Made by a program: the position numbers and the translations under genes
Shown here: positions 46,037 to 58,081 of the stretch, piece after piece
Layout of the letters: each line of letters opens with the position of its first letter
Position numbering within the stretch: the first letter of the stretch is position 1
Source: an uncultured Clostridia bacterium
Lineage (GTDB): Bacteria > Bacillota > Clostridia > TANB77 > CAG-508
Reading direction: 5' to 3'
Assembly (NCBI GenBank): GCA_947593355.1
Contig: CANQDO010000003.1
Span: forward strand, 1-58,143
Length of the DNA: 58,143 nt
The notes under the pieces: generated by a model
What the model was told of the DNA's origin: nothing
What the model saw: the letters and a program-made list of their open reading frames with translations, nothing else
Database searches by the model: none

Positions 46037-46058
46037 AATATTATATAATTATTTATAG

Positions 46059-46352
<294 letters not shown>

Positions 46353-46437
46353 ATCATATATGTTAAATAAAATACATATTGTATAAAAATATATATGAAA
46401 AATGTAATGATAAAATGATGAGGGACTTAAGAGGTGT

Positions 46438-46468
46438 TAAACTATTTAACCCCGTCCCTAATAGTTTA
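46438..46468 (-). repeat. REP unit (-) abutting the groEL ribosome-binding site
   Basis: A standard unit in minus orientation; its last bases TTTA run directly into GGAGG, the groEL ribosome-binding site. Confidence 0.95.
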
Positions 46469-46469
46469 G

Positions 46470-48113
<1,644 letters not shown>

Positions 48114-48116
<3 letters not shown>

Positions 48117-48330
48117 ACTAATAGGGACGGGGTTAAATAGTTTAGCACATTAGTGTGTAACTTTGAAATTACCGTTAAACTTTTGGGGACGGGGTTAAAT
48201 AGTTTAGTGAATTAATTGCTTTATTGCAAAATAATTAATATACTCTCACTAAACTATTTAACCCCGTCCCCAAAAGTTTAACTAAAAAATAAATTGTGCT
48301 AAACTATTTAACCCCGTCCCTATTAGTTTA
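48114..48330. repeat. Composite REP palindrome F (after groEL)
   Basis: The outer units, 48114-48144 (+) and 48300-48330 (-), share TAAACTAATAGGG. The inner units, 48176-48206 (+) and 48250-48280 (-), share TAAACTTTTGGGG. Both pairs are exact reverse complements. The left spacer (AGCACATTAGTGTGTAAC onward) matches that of composite A. The core is short (43 bp). Confidence 0.95.
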
Positions 48331-48331
48331 G

Positions 48332-48360
48332 TTGCAATATTATGGAAAGTATGATAAAAT
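48332..48360 (+). promoter_or_regulatory. Promoter next to a REP end
   Basis: TTGCAA (48332-48337) and TAAAAT (48355-48360), 17 bp apart, begin one base after the last REP unit of composite F and precede the gene at 48413. Confidence 0.55.
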
Positions 48361-48412
48361 ACTAGTATGCAATTTTTATGGATGTAAAAATATATCAAGA
48401 GGAGAACGCAAA

Positions 48413-49222
48413 ATGAAAAGAGAAAACCGGATTTATACAGAATTAGAGAAATCGTATGATGCAGAAAGAATAGACTTCTTTAATAAGGAATTCTTTCGGA
48501 GAGACATGAAAATTTTATTAGATTTTTCAATGTTTTATGTTAAGAAGTTTATGAGTATAGTATATTCAAATGTATTTTTTGGAAATACTTTATACGTAAC
48601 ACAGCAAGCACTTAAAACAGCAACTAAAATGGCAAATGGCAAAATTTATGCTTCAGAATCAGATATTCGAAATTGTAAGTTATTTCTGAATTTCTTGAAA
48701 GGCGATAAAAGGAAGAAAATAGAAATAGTTAAATTAGAAGGGCAAGATGTTGTAGAATATGTAAAATCTAATGAACATATGATTTTGTATGTTTCTAGTG
48801 CTAATTTTTTTTATGAAGCGCAATATAGAGGAGCAAGAGTTAAGTTATATGACAGACATTGTGGAGTGTATAACGAAAGGAGCATAAGATACGATACTCT
48901 TGGAATGTTATTCTTTGATGAAGAAAACAACATGTATATTCCAAGTGATGGTTCAAAACCCGGTACAACTAAAAGAGTTTTCAGTTCATGGTTTAAGGAA
49001 AAATATGGCGAAAGAATAAAAGTTAGTATTGGAGATTATGTAGTAATTAGAAAGGAACTGCCAGAAATAATAACAATCGTAATTTATAGGATAGTGAATT
49101 ATCATTCTAGAAATAATGCTATAAAATTACTCTGGACGGATATTAACAAAAGTGACGCTAAAAGCTCATATGCTAATTATCCTGAACTTCAAACTTTAAT
49201 AGAAATGAATTTATATAATTGA
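48413..49222 (+). CDS. Unknown protein (269 aa)
   Basis: I do not recognise this protein. It starts MKRENRIYTELEKSYDAERI at ATG 48413, chosen because GAGGAG lies eight bases upstream; the frame is open back into the REP but has no ribosome-binding site there. It is soluble, with mixed charge and aromatic-rich stretches (FSMFYVKKFMSIVYSNVFF). The middle resembles an alternating strand/helix fold (HMILYVSSANFFYEAQYRGA). No catalytic motif is clear. It has its own promoter and is followed directly by an IS3-like insertion, so any downstream gene has been separated from it. Its composition resembles the other solitary cassettes here. Confidence 0.7.
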   Translation: MKRENRIYTELEKSYDAERIDFFNKEFFRRDMKILLDFSMFYVKKFMSIVYSNVFFGNTLYVTQQALKTATKMANGKIYASESDIRNCKLFLNFLKGDKRKKIEIVKLEGQDVVEYVKSNEHMILYVSSANFFYEAQYRGARVKLYDRHCGVYNERSIRYDTLGMLFFDEENNMYIPSDGSKPGTTKRVFSSWFKEKYGERIKVSIGDYVVIRKELPEIITIVIYRIVNYHSRNNAIKLLWTDINKSDAKSSYANYPELQTLIEMNLYN

Positions 49223-49320
49223 ATATTTTTACTAATTATAAAGAGGGTGTCCTAAATTGAACTATACCCCAAAAAGTAGAGTTTAGAAAAAAGGGTGCCT
49301 AAAAAAAGAACAGAGTAATT

Positions 49321-50180
49321 CTAATTAGAGTTATTCTGTTCTTTTTGATATTTATCTTTGAATTCTATTGGAGTTAAATATCTTAATGATTTTTGTATTC
49401 TATCATTATTATAATAGTAAATATAATCTATTATCTCCTGAATTAACTTTTTATCATTTTCTATTTGTATTTTTTTATTATATATTAATTCTGTTTTTAA
49501 TGTAGAAAAGAAGCTTTCTGTTGGAGAATTATCTATTGGTTTTCCTTTTCTTGACATACTTTGTAAAAAATTATTATCTTTTAATATTTTTTGAACAATT
49601 GGATGTGTATATTGAAATCCTTGATCACTATGAAAGAAGGTTCCTTCTTCTATTGCTTTATTTTTAACTTGATTTATTGTATCTATTACTAATTTCATAC
49701 TCGGAGAATAACTAACTTCAACTGCCTCTATAACTTTAGTATAGAAATCTTTTATTATTGAAACATATACTTTTTTTCCACTTTTTTTAAATTCAGATAT
49801 ATCTGTCGCTAATTTGTCATAAGGAGAACTTGCTTCAAAATTTCTATTTAATTTATTTCTTGAAAATACTGTTTTACTTATTCCATACCTTCTTTGTTTC
49901 GGACGTACAACTGATGTTAAGCCATATTTTTTCATTAATCTAGCAATTCTTTTATGATTATATTTTTTATTATATATTCTTTCATATTCATGTGTCATTC
50001 TTTCTGAACCCATTCTAAATTTATGCTTTTGTTGTAATTTTTGTAAATTTGCAACAATTTCTTTTTTTCTTTATTCACATTTCCTCTATGTTTTTGCCAG
50101 TTAAAAAAGCCAGATTTACTCACTTTTAAAATTTCACAAAGTAAAGAAATTGTATAATTTTCTTTTAATTCATATATCAC
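49321..50180 (-). pseudogene. IS3-type transposase OrfB, frameshifted
   Basis: The catalytic part (50013-49321) has the DDE residues in KLATDISEF, FHSDQGFQYTHP and NSPTESFFSTLKTE. The upstream part (50180-49995) has MIYELKENYTISLLCEILKV and SKSGFFNWQKHRG, the IS150-like HTH_21 region. The two are in different frames. One missing A in the A7 run at 50062-50068 separates them; restoring A8 joins KKEIVANLQKLQQKHKFRMG smoothly. So the copy is either inactivated or a homopolymer sequence error. OrfB would normally be made as a fusion with OrfA by -1 frameshifting. Confidence 0.88.
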
Positions 50181-50200
50181 ATTAAATCTAATGTTTTTGC

Positions 50201-50494
50201 TTACTGATTCAATATTTCCAATGTTTTTTTTAATACATCTCTCTCAGCTTTTACATATGTTAATTCTTCTTCTATACTAGAAAAGTGTTTTTTATTAATT
50301 CCTTTTTTACTAGATTTTCCAGTATTATTCTTCTTCAATTCTTCAACTCCACCTAATTCATATTTTTTAAACCATTTTCGTACTGTTGAACGAGGAATTC
50401 CGTATTCTTTCTCAATTTTCTTTTCTCCCATTCCATTTTCTGTATGTTCTTTACATATTTTTAACTTTATTTCTAAATCATATTTTTTTCTCAT
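50201..50494 (-). CDS. IS3-type transposase OrfA
   Basis: The 97-aa helix-turn-helix protein starts MRKKYDLEIKLKICKEHTEN, has the HTH block GIPRSTVRKWFKKYELGG and ends in a leucine-zipper-like KAERDVLKKTLEILNQ. It recognises the IS ends. Near its end an A8 run (50224-50231, minus strand) is a typical slippery site. A -1 shift there leads into SVSKNIRFNVIYELKENY of OrfB, the programmed frameshift used by IS3 elements. Confidence 0.9.
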   Translation of the reverse strand: MRKKYDLEIKLKICKEHTENGMGEKKIEKEYGIPRSTVRKWFKKYELGGVEELKKNNTGKSSKKGINKKHFSSIEEELTYVKAERDVLKKTLEILNQ

Positions 50495-50823
50495 ATTATT
50501 ATCACCATAATGATTATATCATAAAAAGAGACACAGAAAAACATTTCTATGTCTCTTTGGGCACCCTTTTTTCTAAACTCTACTTTTTGGGGTATAGTTC
50601 ATTTTTAGGCACCCTTTTTTCTAAACTCTACTTTTTGGGGTATAGTTCATTTTAGGACACCCTCTTTTATAATTAACAAAATTTGAAAATAAAAATAAAA
50701 TTATCTATTGTGTATAACTTGAAAATTTAGTATAATAGTACAATAGAGAAAGCAATTTTGAATAAAATAATTGTTTACTACTATATAAGCCTTGTAATAA
50801 AACTAGAAAGGAATGAAAATTAC

Positions 50824-52227
50824 ATGAACGTAAGAAAAGTATTTAAAATAATAGGAAAAATTTTATTTTTTATAATTATAATTGCTATTTTAGTAATAGC
50901 ATATTTAATTTATTCTAAATATAATTTTAATGAATATGTAAAAGCAGAGTATAATAGAGGACTTTCTGAATTTGAAAGAGATAGTAAAGTGAAATATTCT
51001 GAAACAAATAGTTATAAAATACATAGTGAACAATATAATGATGCCATGTTTTATAAAGAAATACCAGTTTCTCCAAATACAGCATATAGAGTTACTTGTA
51101 TGGTAAAAACTGAAAATGTAGAAAATGAAGAAGATAATGCAGATTCAGGAGCACATATATGTTTAAATAAAACTATGGAAAAATCTGTAGATGTAACAGG
51201 GACAACAGATTGGACAAAACTTGAATTTGTATTTAATTCAAAAGATAAAACTAAGGTGGAAGTAGGATTTAGATTAGGTGGTTATGCAGGAAATTCAAAA
51301 GGAACAGCGTGGTTTTCAGATTTTAAAATAGAATCTGGAAGTGCAGATACATCAAACACATGGAATTTCTTATGCTTGCTATTTGACAATGTTAATGTAA
51401 ACATACCATATGATAACGGAGAAAGAAATGTAAAATTGCATTTATCGCAAGAAGATAAAGAAGACATGAAGACTTGTATTGAAAGATTTAAAACATCATT
51501 ATCAGAATTATCTAAAGGAAAGATAAATGCCAAATATGAAGTAAAAGAAATAACAGAAGAAATAACTACAATGTCACATGACAAAGATAATGGATATTAT
51601 GTATCTCCAACAGATGTTAAAGAAACATTGGACAAATATATTGATGCTGGAAAGTATGATCATATTTTTATAGCATTTAGAACAGGAGATATAAATACGC
51701 AAAATGAAATACCAGTTAATGATTGGATAGGACTTGGAGGAATGCAATACAGGGGCATAGGATTTTCAAATATAAGACTTCCAAATGAGTCTAATAATTA
51801 TATTTATAAATATGACACAAGAATAAACACATTTCCAGAAGAAGTATATATACACGAATTTTTGCATACTTTAGAAAGAAATTCAGAAGAATATGGGTAT
51901 GAGGTACCAGAGCTACACTCATATTCATATTACGGATACCAAGATCAAAAATTAGTAGGCTTAAAAGATTGGTACAAAGATTATTTGAATTGTGAAATAA
52001 GGTCATCTAGTGGAAATATTGGATTAAATGAGGAAATATTTACTAAAAAGCCTGCAAAAGCAAGTGATTTTAATTTATCAATAGAACTTAATGATTTAAA
52101 AGAGCCTGCAAACATTTTTGAAGAAATAGGAATATTGTTTAAAAAATTAATAAAAATGTTTAGCAATGAAAGTAGCCCAAATATTGAAAATCAAAATGAA
52201 TTAGTAGAAAGTGAAATAGGAGCATAG
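50824..52227 (+). CDS. Membrane-anchored HExxH protein with a carbohydrate-binding-like domain
   Basis: The 467-aa protein has an N-terminal membrane anchor (ILFFIIIIAILVIAYLIYSKY, about 12-32). A beta-rich domain (about 55-165: YKEIPVSPNTAYRVTCMVKT ... WTKLEFVF ... GTAWFSDFKIESG) looks like a CBM/galactose-binding fold. A C-terminal region holds HEFLH (344-348) in EVYIHEFLHTLERN, the HExxH zinc-peptidase motif. It is probably displayed outside the cell and may cleave glycoprotein or wall-associated substrates. The family is not recognised. A TTGTGT/TATAAT promoter pair lies at about 50708-50736. Confidence 0.78.
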   Translation: MNVRKVFKIIGKILFFIIIIAILVIAYLIYSKYNFNEYVKAEYNRGLSEFERDSKVKYSETNSYKIHSEQYNDAMFYKEIPVSPNTAYRVTCMVKTENVENEEDNADSGAHICLNKTMEKSVDVTGTTDWTKLEFVFNSKDKTKVEVGFRLGGYAGNSKGTAWFSDFKIESGSADTSNTWNFLCLLFDNVNVNIPYDNGERNVKLHLSQEDKEDMKTCIERFKTSLSELSKGKINAKYEVKEITEEITTMSHDKDNGYYVSPTDVKETLDKYIDAGKYDHIFIAFRTGDINTQNEIPVNDWIGLGGMQYRGIGFSNIRLPNESNNYIYKYDTRINTFPEEVYIHEFLHTLERNSEEYGYEVPELHSYSYYGYQDQKLVGLKDWYKDYLNCEIRSSSGNIGLNEEIFTKKPAKASDFNLSIELNDLKEPANIFEEIGILFKKLIKMFSNESSPNIENQNELVESEIGA

Positions 52228-52266
52228 CAGTTAAAAAACTAAATAAAGCCAATAATAGAAAGAAGA

Positions 52267-53295
52267 ATGAAAATGAAAGTAGCAGATTTTAATTATGATT
52301 TACCAAAAGAATTAATAGCACAAGTACCAATAAAAAATAGAGATGAATCTAGGCTTATGGTATTAAATAGAAAAACAAAAACAATAGAAGATAAAACATT
52401 TAAAGATATATTAAATTATTTAAATCCAGGAGATTGCTTAGTTAGAAATAATACTAAAGTATTACCAGCAAGATTATATGGAGTAAAAGAAGAAACTGGG
52501 GCAAATGTTGAATTTTTATTGCTAAAAAGAATAGAAGGAGACATTTGGGAAGTTATGGTAAGACCAGGAAAGAAATTATTACCAGGTGCAAAAGTTTCTT
52601 TTGAAAATGGAATATTAAAAGCAGAAGTGCTAGAAAAAATGGATGAAGGAAACAGAAAAGTAAAATTTGAATATGATGGTATTTTTAATGAAATATTAGA
52701 TAAAATAGGGTTAATGCCATTGCCACCATATATAAAAGAAAGATTGAAAGATAAAGATAGATATCAAACTGTATATGCTAAATATGAAGGCTCAAGTGCA
52801 GCCCCAACAGCAGGATTGCATTTTACAGAAGAATTGTTAGAAAAAATAAGGCAAAAAGGTGTTGAAATAGCAAATGTTACACTACATGTTGGAATAGGTA
52901 CATTCAGACCAGTAAAAGAAGAAACAGTAGAGGCACATGACATGCATAGTGAGCACTTTTATATAAAGCAGGAAGACGTAGATAAAATAAACAATACAAG
53001 AAAAAATGGAGGAAGAATTATTGCAGTAGGAACTACATCTTGTAGAGTATTAGAAACAATTGCAGATGAAAATGGAATGGTTAAAGAAACAGAGGCAGAT
53101 ACAAAAATATTTATATATCCAGGCTATAAATTTAAATGTATAGATGCACTTATTACAAACTTCCATTTACCAGAATCAACATTAATAATGTTAGTTTCAG
53201 CATTAGCAGGAAAAGATTATATAATGGAAGCATACAAGCATGCTGTAGAAGAAAAATATAGATTTTTTAGTTTCGGAGATGCAATGTTAATCAGT

Positions 53296-53298
<3 letters not shown>
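52267..53298 (+). CDS. queA: tRNA S-adenosylmethionine ribosyltransferase-isomerase
   Basis: QueA converts preQ1 in tRNA wobble position 34 to epoxyqueuosine. The 343-aa protein has the family start [24 protein letters not shown], then [34 protein letters not shown] and [17 protein letters not shown]. It is directly upstream of tgt, the preQ1-inserting enzyme, as expected. ATG 52273 is an alternative two codons in. The stop codon starts REP composite G. Confidence 0.96.
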
Positions 53299-54663
<1,365 letters not shown>

Positions 54664-54684
54664 AACATAAGAGGAGTGAGTATT

Positions 54685-56109
54685 ATGCAAATAATAGGAG
54701 AAGAAATGCCAGATACTGAAAATAAAAACAAAAAAATGATAAAAATAATACTTATTATAGTAGCAATTTTATTTATCTTAAGTATAGCTTTAATATGTTA
54801 TATAATATATTTAAGTTCCACACAGTTTAAATTTACAGTAGATGATAAATCAATATCTAAATTTTCAGAAGATTTATTTATTTTTGAAGAAGATAAAGTA
54901 TATATATCAATAAAAGATTTCGCAAGTTTAGTAGGATATGCAGCATATAATGGAGGCTATGGAAGTGCTACGCAATTTTCAGAAGATACTACGAAGTGTT
55001 ATATACAAAGTTCGAATGAAATAGCTTCATTTGAAATGGATTCAAGCAGAATATACAAAACAGAACCTAACAGTGAAGATGAGTTTGAATATTTTACATT
55101 ACAAGAACCAGTAAAATACATTAATAATAAATTATATTTAACACCTGAAGGAATGAGCGTAGCTTGTAATGTAAAAATAGTATATAGTAAAGAAAAAAAT
55201 AGTATAACAGTAATAACACTACCATATTTAGCACAAGCATATATAGCATCATATACTAATGCAGGAATAGAGAAAAATTTTAAAAACCAAAAGGCTATAT
55301 TATATGATATGTTAGTTATTACTGATGGGTCAAAGAATAGACCTCAATATGGTGTATATTCAATTTCTGAACAAAGGGAGATTATAGGAACAAAATATAG
55401 TAAAATAGAATTTGTAGAAAGTACAAGGGAATTTATAGTAACAACATCTGAACAAAAAGTAGGAATAATAACAGCGACAGGTCAAACAAAAGTAACTCCT
55501 CAATATACTGAATTAAAGCAAATAGATAGAGATTTAAACTTATATTTAGCAACAAATAGCAATGGCAAAAAAGGAATAATAGAAAGAAATGGAAAAATAT
55601 TAATATATTTAGAATATGATGAAATAGGAATAGATACGAAACAGTTTTCAAATAGCAATATAAAAAATAAATATCTATTATTCGATAACTGTATTCCTGT
55701 AAAACAGAATGGTAAAATTGGGTTATATGATAAAAGAGGAAATCTAATAGTTCCAGTGGAATATGACGATATAGGATATATAGTAGGTTCAAATAATAAA
55801 GCATATAATAATGTAATTACAATACCTGAAATTGAAGGAATAGTATTAGGTAAAGAATTAACTCTTGAAGATAACAAGAAACAGAAACTATATACTGTAG
55901 TAAATTCATCAGGAAAAGAATTAATTCCATTATCAATAGAATCAATATATTCTATAACATCAGAGGGAAGAGAGGAATATATAATGGTAAATCAAGGAGT
56001 AAACTATAATGTTCTAGATTTTATTGCAAGGAATACATCAGTAGCAGGTGAAAATACTAACACAAATTCGCAAACAAGTACAAATACAGTAGTAAATGAA
56101 GAAAGTTAA
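54685..56109 (+). CDS. Membrane-anchored WG-repeat protein
   Basis: The 474-aa protein has one N-terminal membrane helix (IIVAILFILSIALICYIIYL). A copper-amine-oxidase-N-like stalk follows (DKVYISIKDFASLVGYAAYN ... NNKLYLTPEGM), then WG-type repeats (QYGVYSISEQREIIGTKYSK, KVGIITATGQTKVTPQY, KKGIIERNGKILIYLEYD, KIGLYDKRGNLIVPVEYDDI). WG proteins of this kind are thought to act at the cell surface; no catalytic motif is seen. ATG 54685 has GAGGAG eight bases upstream. The Asn/Thr/Ser tail is cut by a TAA at 56107; the same low-complexity frame continues 28 codons to a TAG at 56188-56190. Confidence 0.82.
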   Translation: MQIIGEEMPDTENKNKKMIKIILIIVAILFILSIALICYIIYLSSTQFKFTVDDKSISKFSEDLFIFEEDKVYISIKDFASLVGYAAYNGGYGSATQFSEDTTKCYIQSSNEIASFEMDSSRIYKTEPNSEDEFEYFTLQEPVKYINNKLYLTPEGMSVACNVKIVYSKEKNSITVITLPYLAQAYIASYTNAGIEKNFKNQKAILYDMLVITDGSKNRPQYGVYSISEQREIIGTKYSKIEFVESTREFIVTTSEQKVGIITATGQTKVTPQYTELKQIDRDLNLYLATNSNGKKGIIERNGKILIYLEYDEIGIDTKQFSNSNIKNKYLLFDNCIPVKQNGKIGLYDKRGNLIVPVEYDDIGYIVGSNNKAYNNVITIPEIEGIVLGKELTLEDNKKQKLYTVVNSSGKELIPLSIESIYSITSEGREEYIMVNQGVNYNVLDFIARNTSVAGENTNTNSQTSTNTVVNEES

Positions 56110-56210
56110 ACAACAAGTACAAACGCAGTTGAAGATGAAGTAACAGGTTCAAATTCAATTGCAAATAAGGAAAATGAAGTAACAAGATAGTAATTATAAG
56201 AGTTCTAAAA

Positions 56211-56252
56211 AAATAACCTCCGAATAATATTAATAAACGGAGGTTATTATTA
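56211..56252 (+). terminator. Terminator-like hairpin after the WG-repeat gene
   Basis: The 11-bp stem AATAACCTCCG / CGGAGGTTATT has a 15-nt AT loop; the trailing sequence is TATTATT-like rather than a clean T-run. Confidence 0.6.
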
Positions 56253-56315
56253 TGGAAAAAATAATTTTTTCATATTATGCCTACATTTAAGCAAAATAAG
56301 AAAGGAATGGATTTT

Positions 56316-56708
56316 ATGGAAAATATAGATAAAGAAGGAATGTACAAAAATATTATTAATATAATAAAAGGTACCGTAATAGCAATAATTATTACATTAA
56401 TAGGATTATTAATTTTTGCTACTGTACTTACGTATACAGATGTGGGAGAAGAAACTATAAAGCCTGTTATAATAGTTATTACGGCAATTAGCATATTAAT
56501 TGGAAGTGGAATTAGTACAAGGAAAATAAAAAAGATGGGTTTAGTAAATGGAGGTATAGTAGGATTAATATATATTCTATTAATTTATATAACATCTAGT
56601 ATAACAGGTTCAGGATTTGCTTTAAATATGTATTCTGCAATGATGTTAGGTGCTAGTGTTATAGCTGGAATATTAGGAGGAATTATAGGTGTTAATATGA
56701 AAAAGTGA
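56316..56708 (+). CDS. Small four-helix membrane protein (TIGR04086/YrzE-like)
   Basis: This 130-aa protein has four hydrophobic segments (GTVIAIIITLIGLLIFATVL, PVIIVITAISILIGSGIS, GIVGLIYILLIYITSS, MMLGASVIAGILGGIIGV) and short polar ends. It matches the size and pattern of the TIGR04086 membrane family found near tgt in Firmicutes; the function is unknown. ATG 56316 has AAAGGA nine bases upstream. Longer in-frame starts at 56277 and 56307 have poorer sites. Confidence 0.78.
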   Translation: MENIDKEGMYKNIINIIKGTVIAIIITLIGLLIFATVLTYTDVGEETIKPVIIVITAISILIGSGISTRKIKKMGLVNGGIVGLIYILLIYITSSITGSGFALNMYSAMMLGASVIAGILGGIIGVNMKK

Positions 56709-56760
56709 TGTCAAAAACAGCTTAAAAGTATAAATATAATTATAAAATATGCAAATTGAT

Positions 56761-56788
56761 CAACAGAAATTAGAAAAAATTAAAAAAT
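56761..56788 (+). repeat. 28-bp direct repeat, left copy
   Basis: CAACAGAAATTAGAAAAAAT followed by TAAAAAAT. An identical copy lies at 57995-58022 on the other side of the IS481-like element. Confidence 0.9.
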
Positions 56789-56830
56789 GTAGTGTTACAA
56801 TTGATGTGAAACAAAAATAATATAGAAAAA

Positions 56831-56895
56831 AAGTGATTCAAGTAGTATAATTGAATTGTCTAAAAACAAATTATACGAAAGGACTTGAATCACTT
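56831..56895 (+). promoter_or_regulatory. Hairpin over the transposase promoter and start
   Basis: The outer arms AAGTGATTCAAGT (56831-56843) and ACTTGAATCACTT (56883-56895) and the inner arms GTATAATT (56845-56852) and AATTATAC (56869-56876) form one extended stem ending at the ATG. The ribosome-binding site GAAAGG lies between the two right arms. TATAAT at 56846-56851 may be a -10. Confidence 0.7.
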
Positions 56896-57855
56896 ATGGA
56901 TATTATACCACAAAAAAATAAAAATACAAAGAGATATTTACCACATGAATTAAAAACAAGAATATATGCTGTAGAAATGTACAGAAATTGTGGAGATATA
57001 GAATATGTATGTAGGAAATATCATATATCAAGAACATCATTATGGAGATGGAATAAAAAATATGATGGAAGCAAAGAAAGTTTGACAGATAAAAGTCATA
57101 GACCATTAAGTAAGCATCCGACAGCACATACAGAAGTAGAAATAAAATGGATAAAAGATTTAATAAGAAGAAATCCACATATAACGTTAAATGAAATATG
57201 GTATAAATTAAAGATAAATAAAGGATATACAAGAAAGCCAGCATCTTTATATAGAATACTAAGAAAAATTGGATATTATAACAATCCGGAAATAAAAGGA
57301 ACAAGCAAAAGACATAATAAAGAATATCATACGCCAAAGCAAATAGGAGAAAAGTGGCAAATAGATGTAAAATATGTACCAATGGAATGCAAAGTAAAAG
57401 GATTACCAAAGGAAATAAGATATTATCAATATACATGTATAGATGAGGCAAGTAGAGAAAGATTTTTATATTGGTATGAAGAACATACTCCAACGAATAC
57501 AGTAGATTTCGTAGAGAAATGTATAAAATATTATGGATATAAAGCAAAGGAAATACAAACAGATAATGGAATAGAATTTACATATAATCAAGCAGAAATA
57601 AAGAAAGAACATTCAATGGACACATTATTAAAGAGATTAAAAATAAAACATCATAAGATAAGACCAAGAACACCAGAACATAATGGAAAAGTAGAAAGAA
57701 GTCATAGAAACGATAATGAAAGATTTTATAGTTTAGAAGATTTAAGAAAACAAGGCGCAGCATATTTAAAAAGAACTAATAAAATACCAATGGCAGCTTT
57801 AGGGTATTTGACACCGAAAGAAAAAAGAGCAGAACTAGAATTAGAAGTAGCATAA
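56896..57855 (+). CDS. DDE transposase, IS481-like
   Basis: The 319-aa protein has an N-terminal helix-turn-helix (LPHELKTRIYAVEMYRNCGD ... VCRKYHISRTSLWRWNKKYD), a second HTH (LRRNPHITLNEIWYKLK-like) and an rve integrase core. Acidic residues of the catalytic triad appear in KWQIDVKYVPM, IQTDNGIEFTY and EHNGKVERSHRNDNERFY. It starts at ATG 56896 after GAAAGG, with a TTG further upstream as an alternative. The frame is intact, so the copy may be active. The family call between IS481 and related rve groups is tentative. Confidence 0.88.
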   Translation: MDIIPQKNKNTKRYLPHELKTRIYAVEMYRNCGDIEYVCRKYHISRTSLWRWNKKYDGSKESLTDKSHRPLSKHPTAHTEVEIKWIKDLIRRNPHITLNEIWYKLKINKGYTRKPASLYRILRKIGYYNNPEIKGTSKRHNKEYHTPKQIGEKWQIDVKYVPMECKVKGLPKEIRYYQYTCIDEASRERFLYWYEEHTPTNTVDFVEKCIKYYGYKAKEIQTDNGIEFTYNQAEIKKEHSMDTLLKRLKIKHHKIRPRTPEHNGKVERSHRNDNERFYSLEDLRKQGAAYLKRTNKIPMAALGYLTPKEKRAELELEVA

Positions 57856-57994
57856 AGATAAGATTTTAAACTTACAAAAATGTATAAAATTTATTTTATA
57901 TATTTTTGTAAGTCACAGTGCGATAGCACTGATAAATAATTCAATGATACTACAAATTTTTATAGAAGTTTGTTTCACATCATTGACACTTATA

Positions 57995-58022
57995 CAACAG
58001 AAATTAGAAAAAATTAAAAAAT
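57995..58022 (+). repeat. 28-bp direct repeat, right copy
   Basis: Identical to 56761-56788. It ends three bases before the -35 of the tRNA-Gly promoter. Confidence 0.9.
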
Positions 58023-58025
58023 CTA

Positions 58026-58054
58026 TTGACAAAACACAAAAAAATTTGTATAAT
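58026..58054 (+). promoter_or_regulatory. Consensus promoter of tRNA-Gly
   Basis: TTGACA and TATAAT with exactly 17 bp between them, about 27 bases upstream of the tRNA. Confidence 0.9.
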
Positions 58055-58081
58055 AAAAATCGTTCTAGCAAGGAATGATTT

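Larger units (their letters stand above)
49243..50664 (-). mobile_element. IS3-like insertion sequence (about 1.4 kb)
   Basis: The ends are inverted repeats of about 60 bp starting GAGGGTGTCCTAAA, with ACTATACCCCAAAAAGTAGA and TTTAGAAAAAAGGGTGCC inside. Both transposase frames are on the minus strand. The right end carries a 48-bp tandem duplication of the inner part of the repeat (50560-50607 and 50608-50655). The repeats may extend outward as TAATTATAAA / TTTTATAATTA. No clear target duplication is visible. It lies between the unknown gene at 48.4 kb and the HExxH gene. Confidence 0.92.
56791..57990 (+). mobile_element. IS481-like insertion sequence (about 1.2 kb)
   Basis: Imperfect terminal inverted repeats are seen: AGTGTTACAATTGATGTGAA then ACAAA at the left, and the complement of AGTGTCAATGATGTGAAACA then AA at the right. 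One transposase gene lies between them. A 28-bp direct repeat flanks the element (56761-56788 and 57995-58022). The right-hand non-coding part has a hairpin (CTTACAAAAA / TTTTTGTAAG) that may end the transposase transcript, and CAGTGC GATA GCACTG. Confidence 0.85.

Noticed and set aside
49321..50494. Treating the OrfA/OrfB split as a single broken gene
   Set aside because: The OrfA-OrfB junction has an A8 slippery site and is normal for IS3 elements; only the second break inside OrfB looks like decay or error.
50386..50655. Plus-strand open frame across the IS right end
   Set aside because: It is antisense to OrfA and then encoded by the duplicated inverted repeat; no ribosome-binding site.
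56903..57547. Long minus-strand open frame (214 codons) opposite the IS481-like transposase
   Set aside because: Leu/Ile/Tyr-rich shadow of an AT-rich gene with no ribosome-binding site; similar shadows oppose infB, nusA and others.
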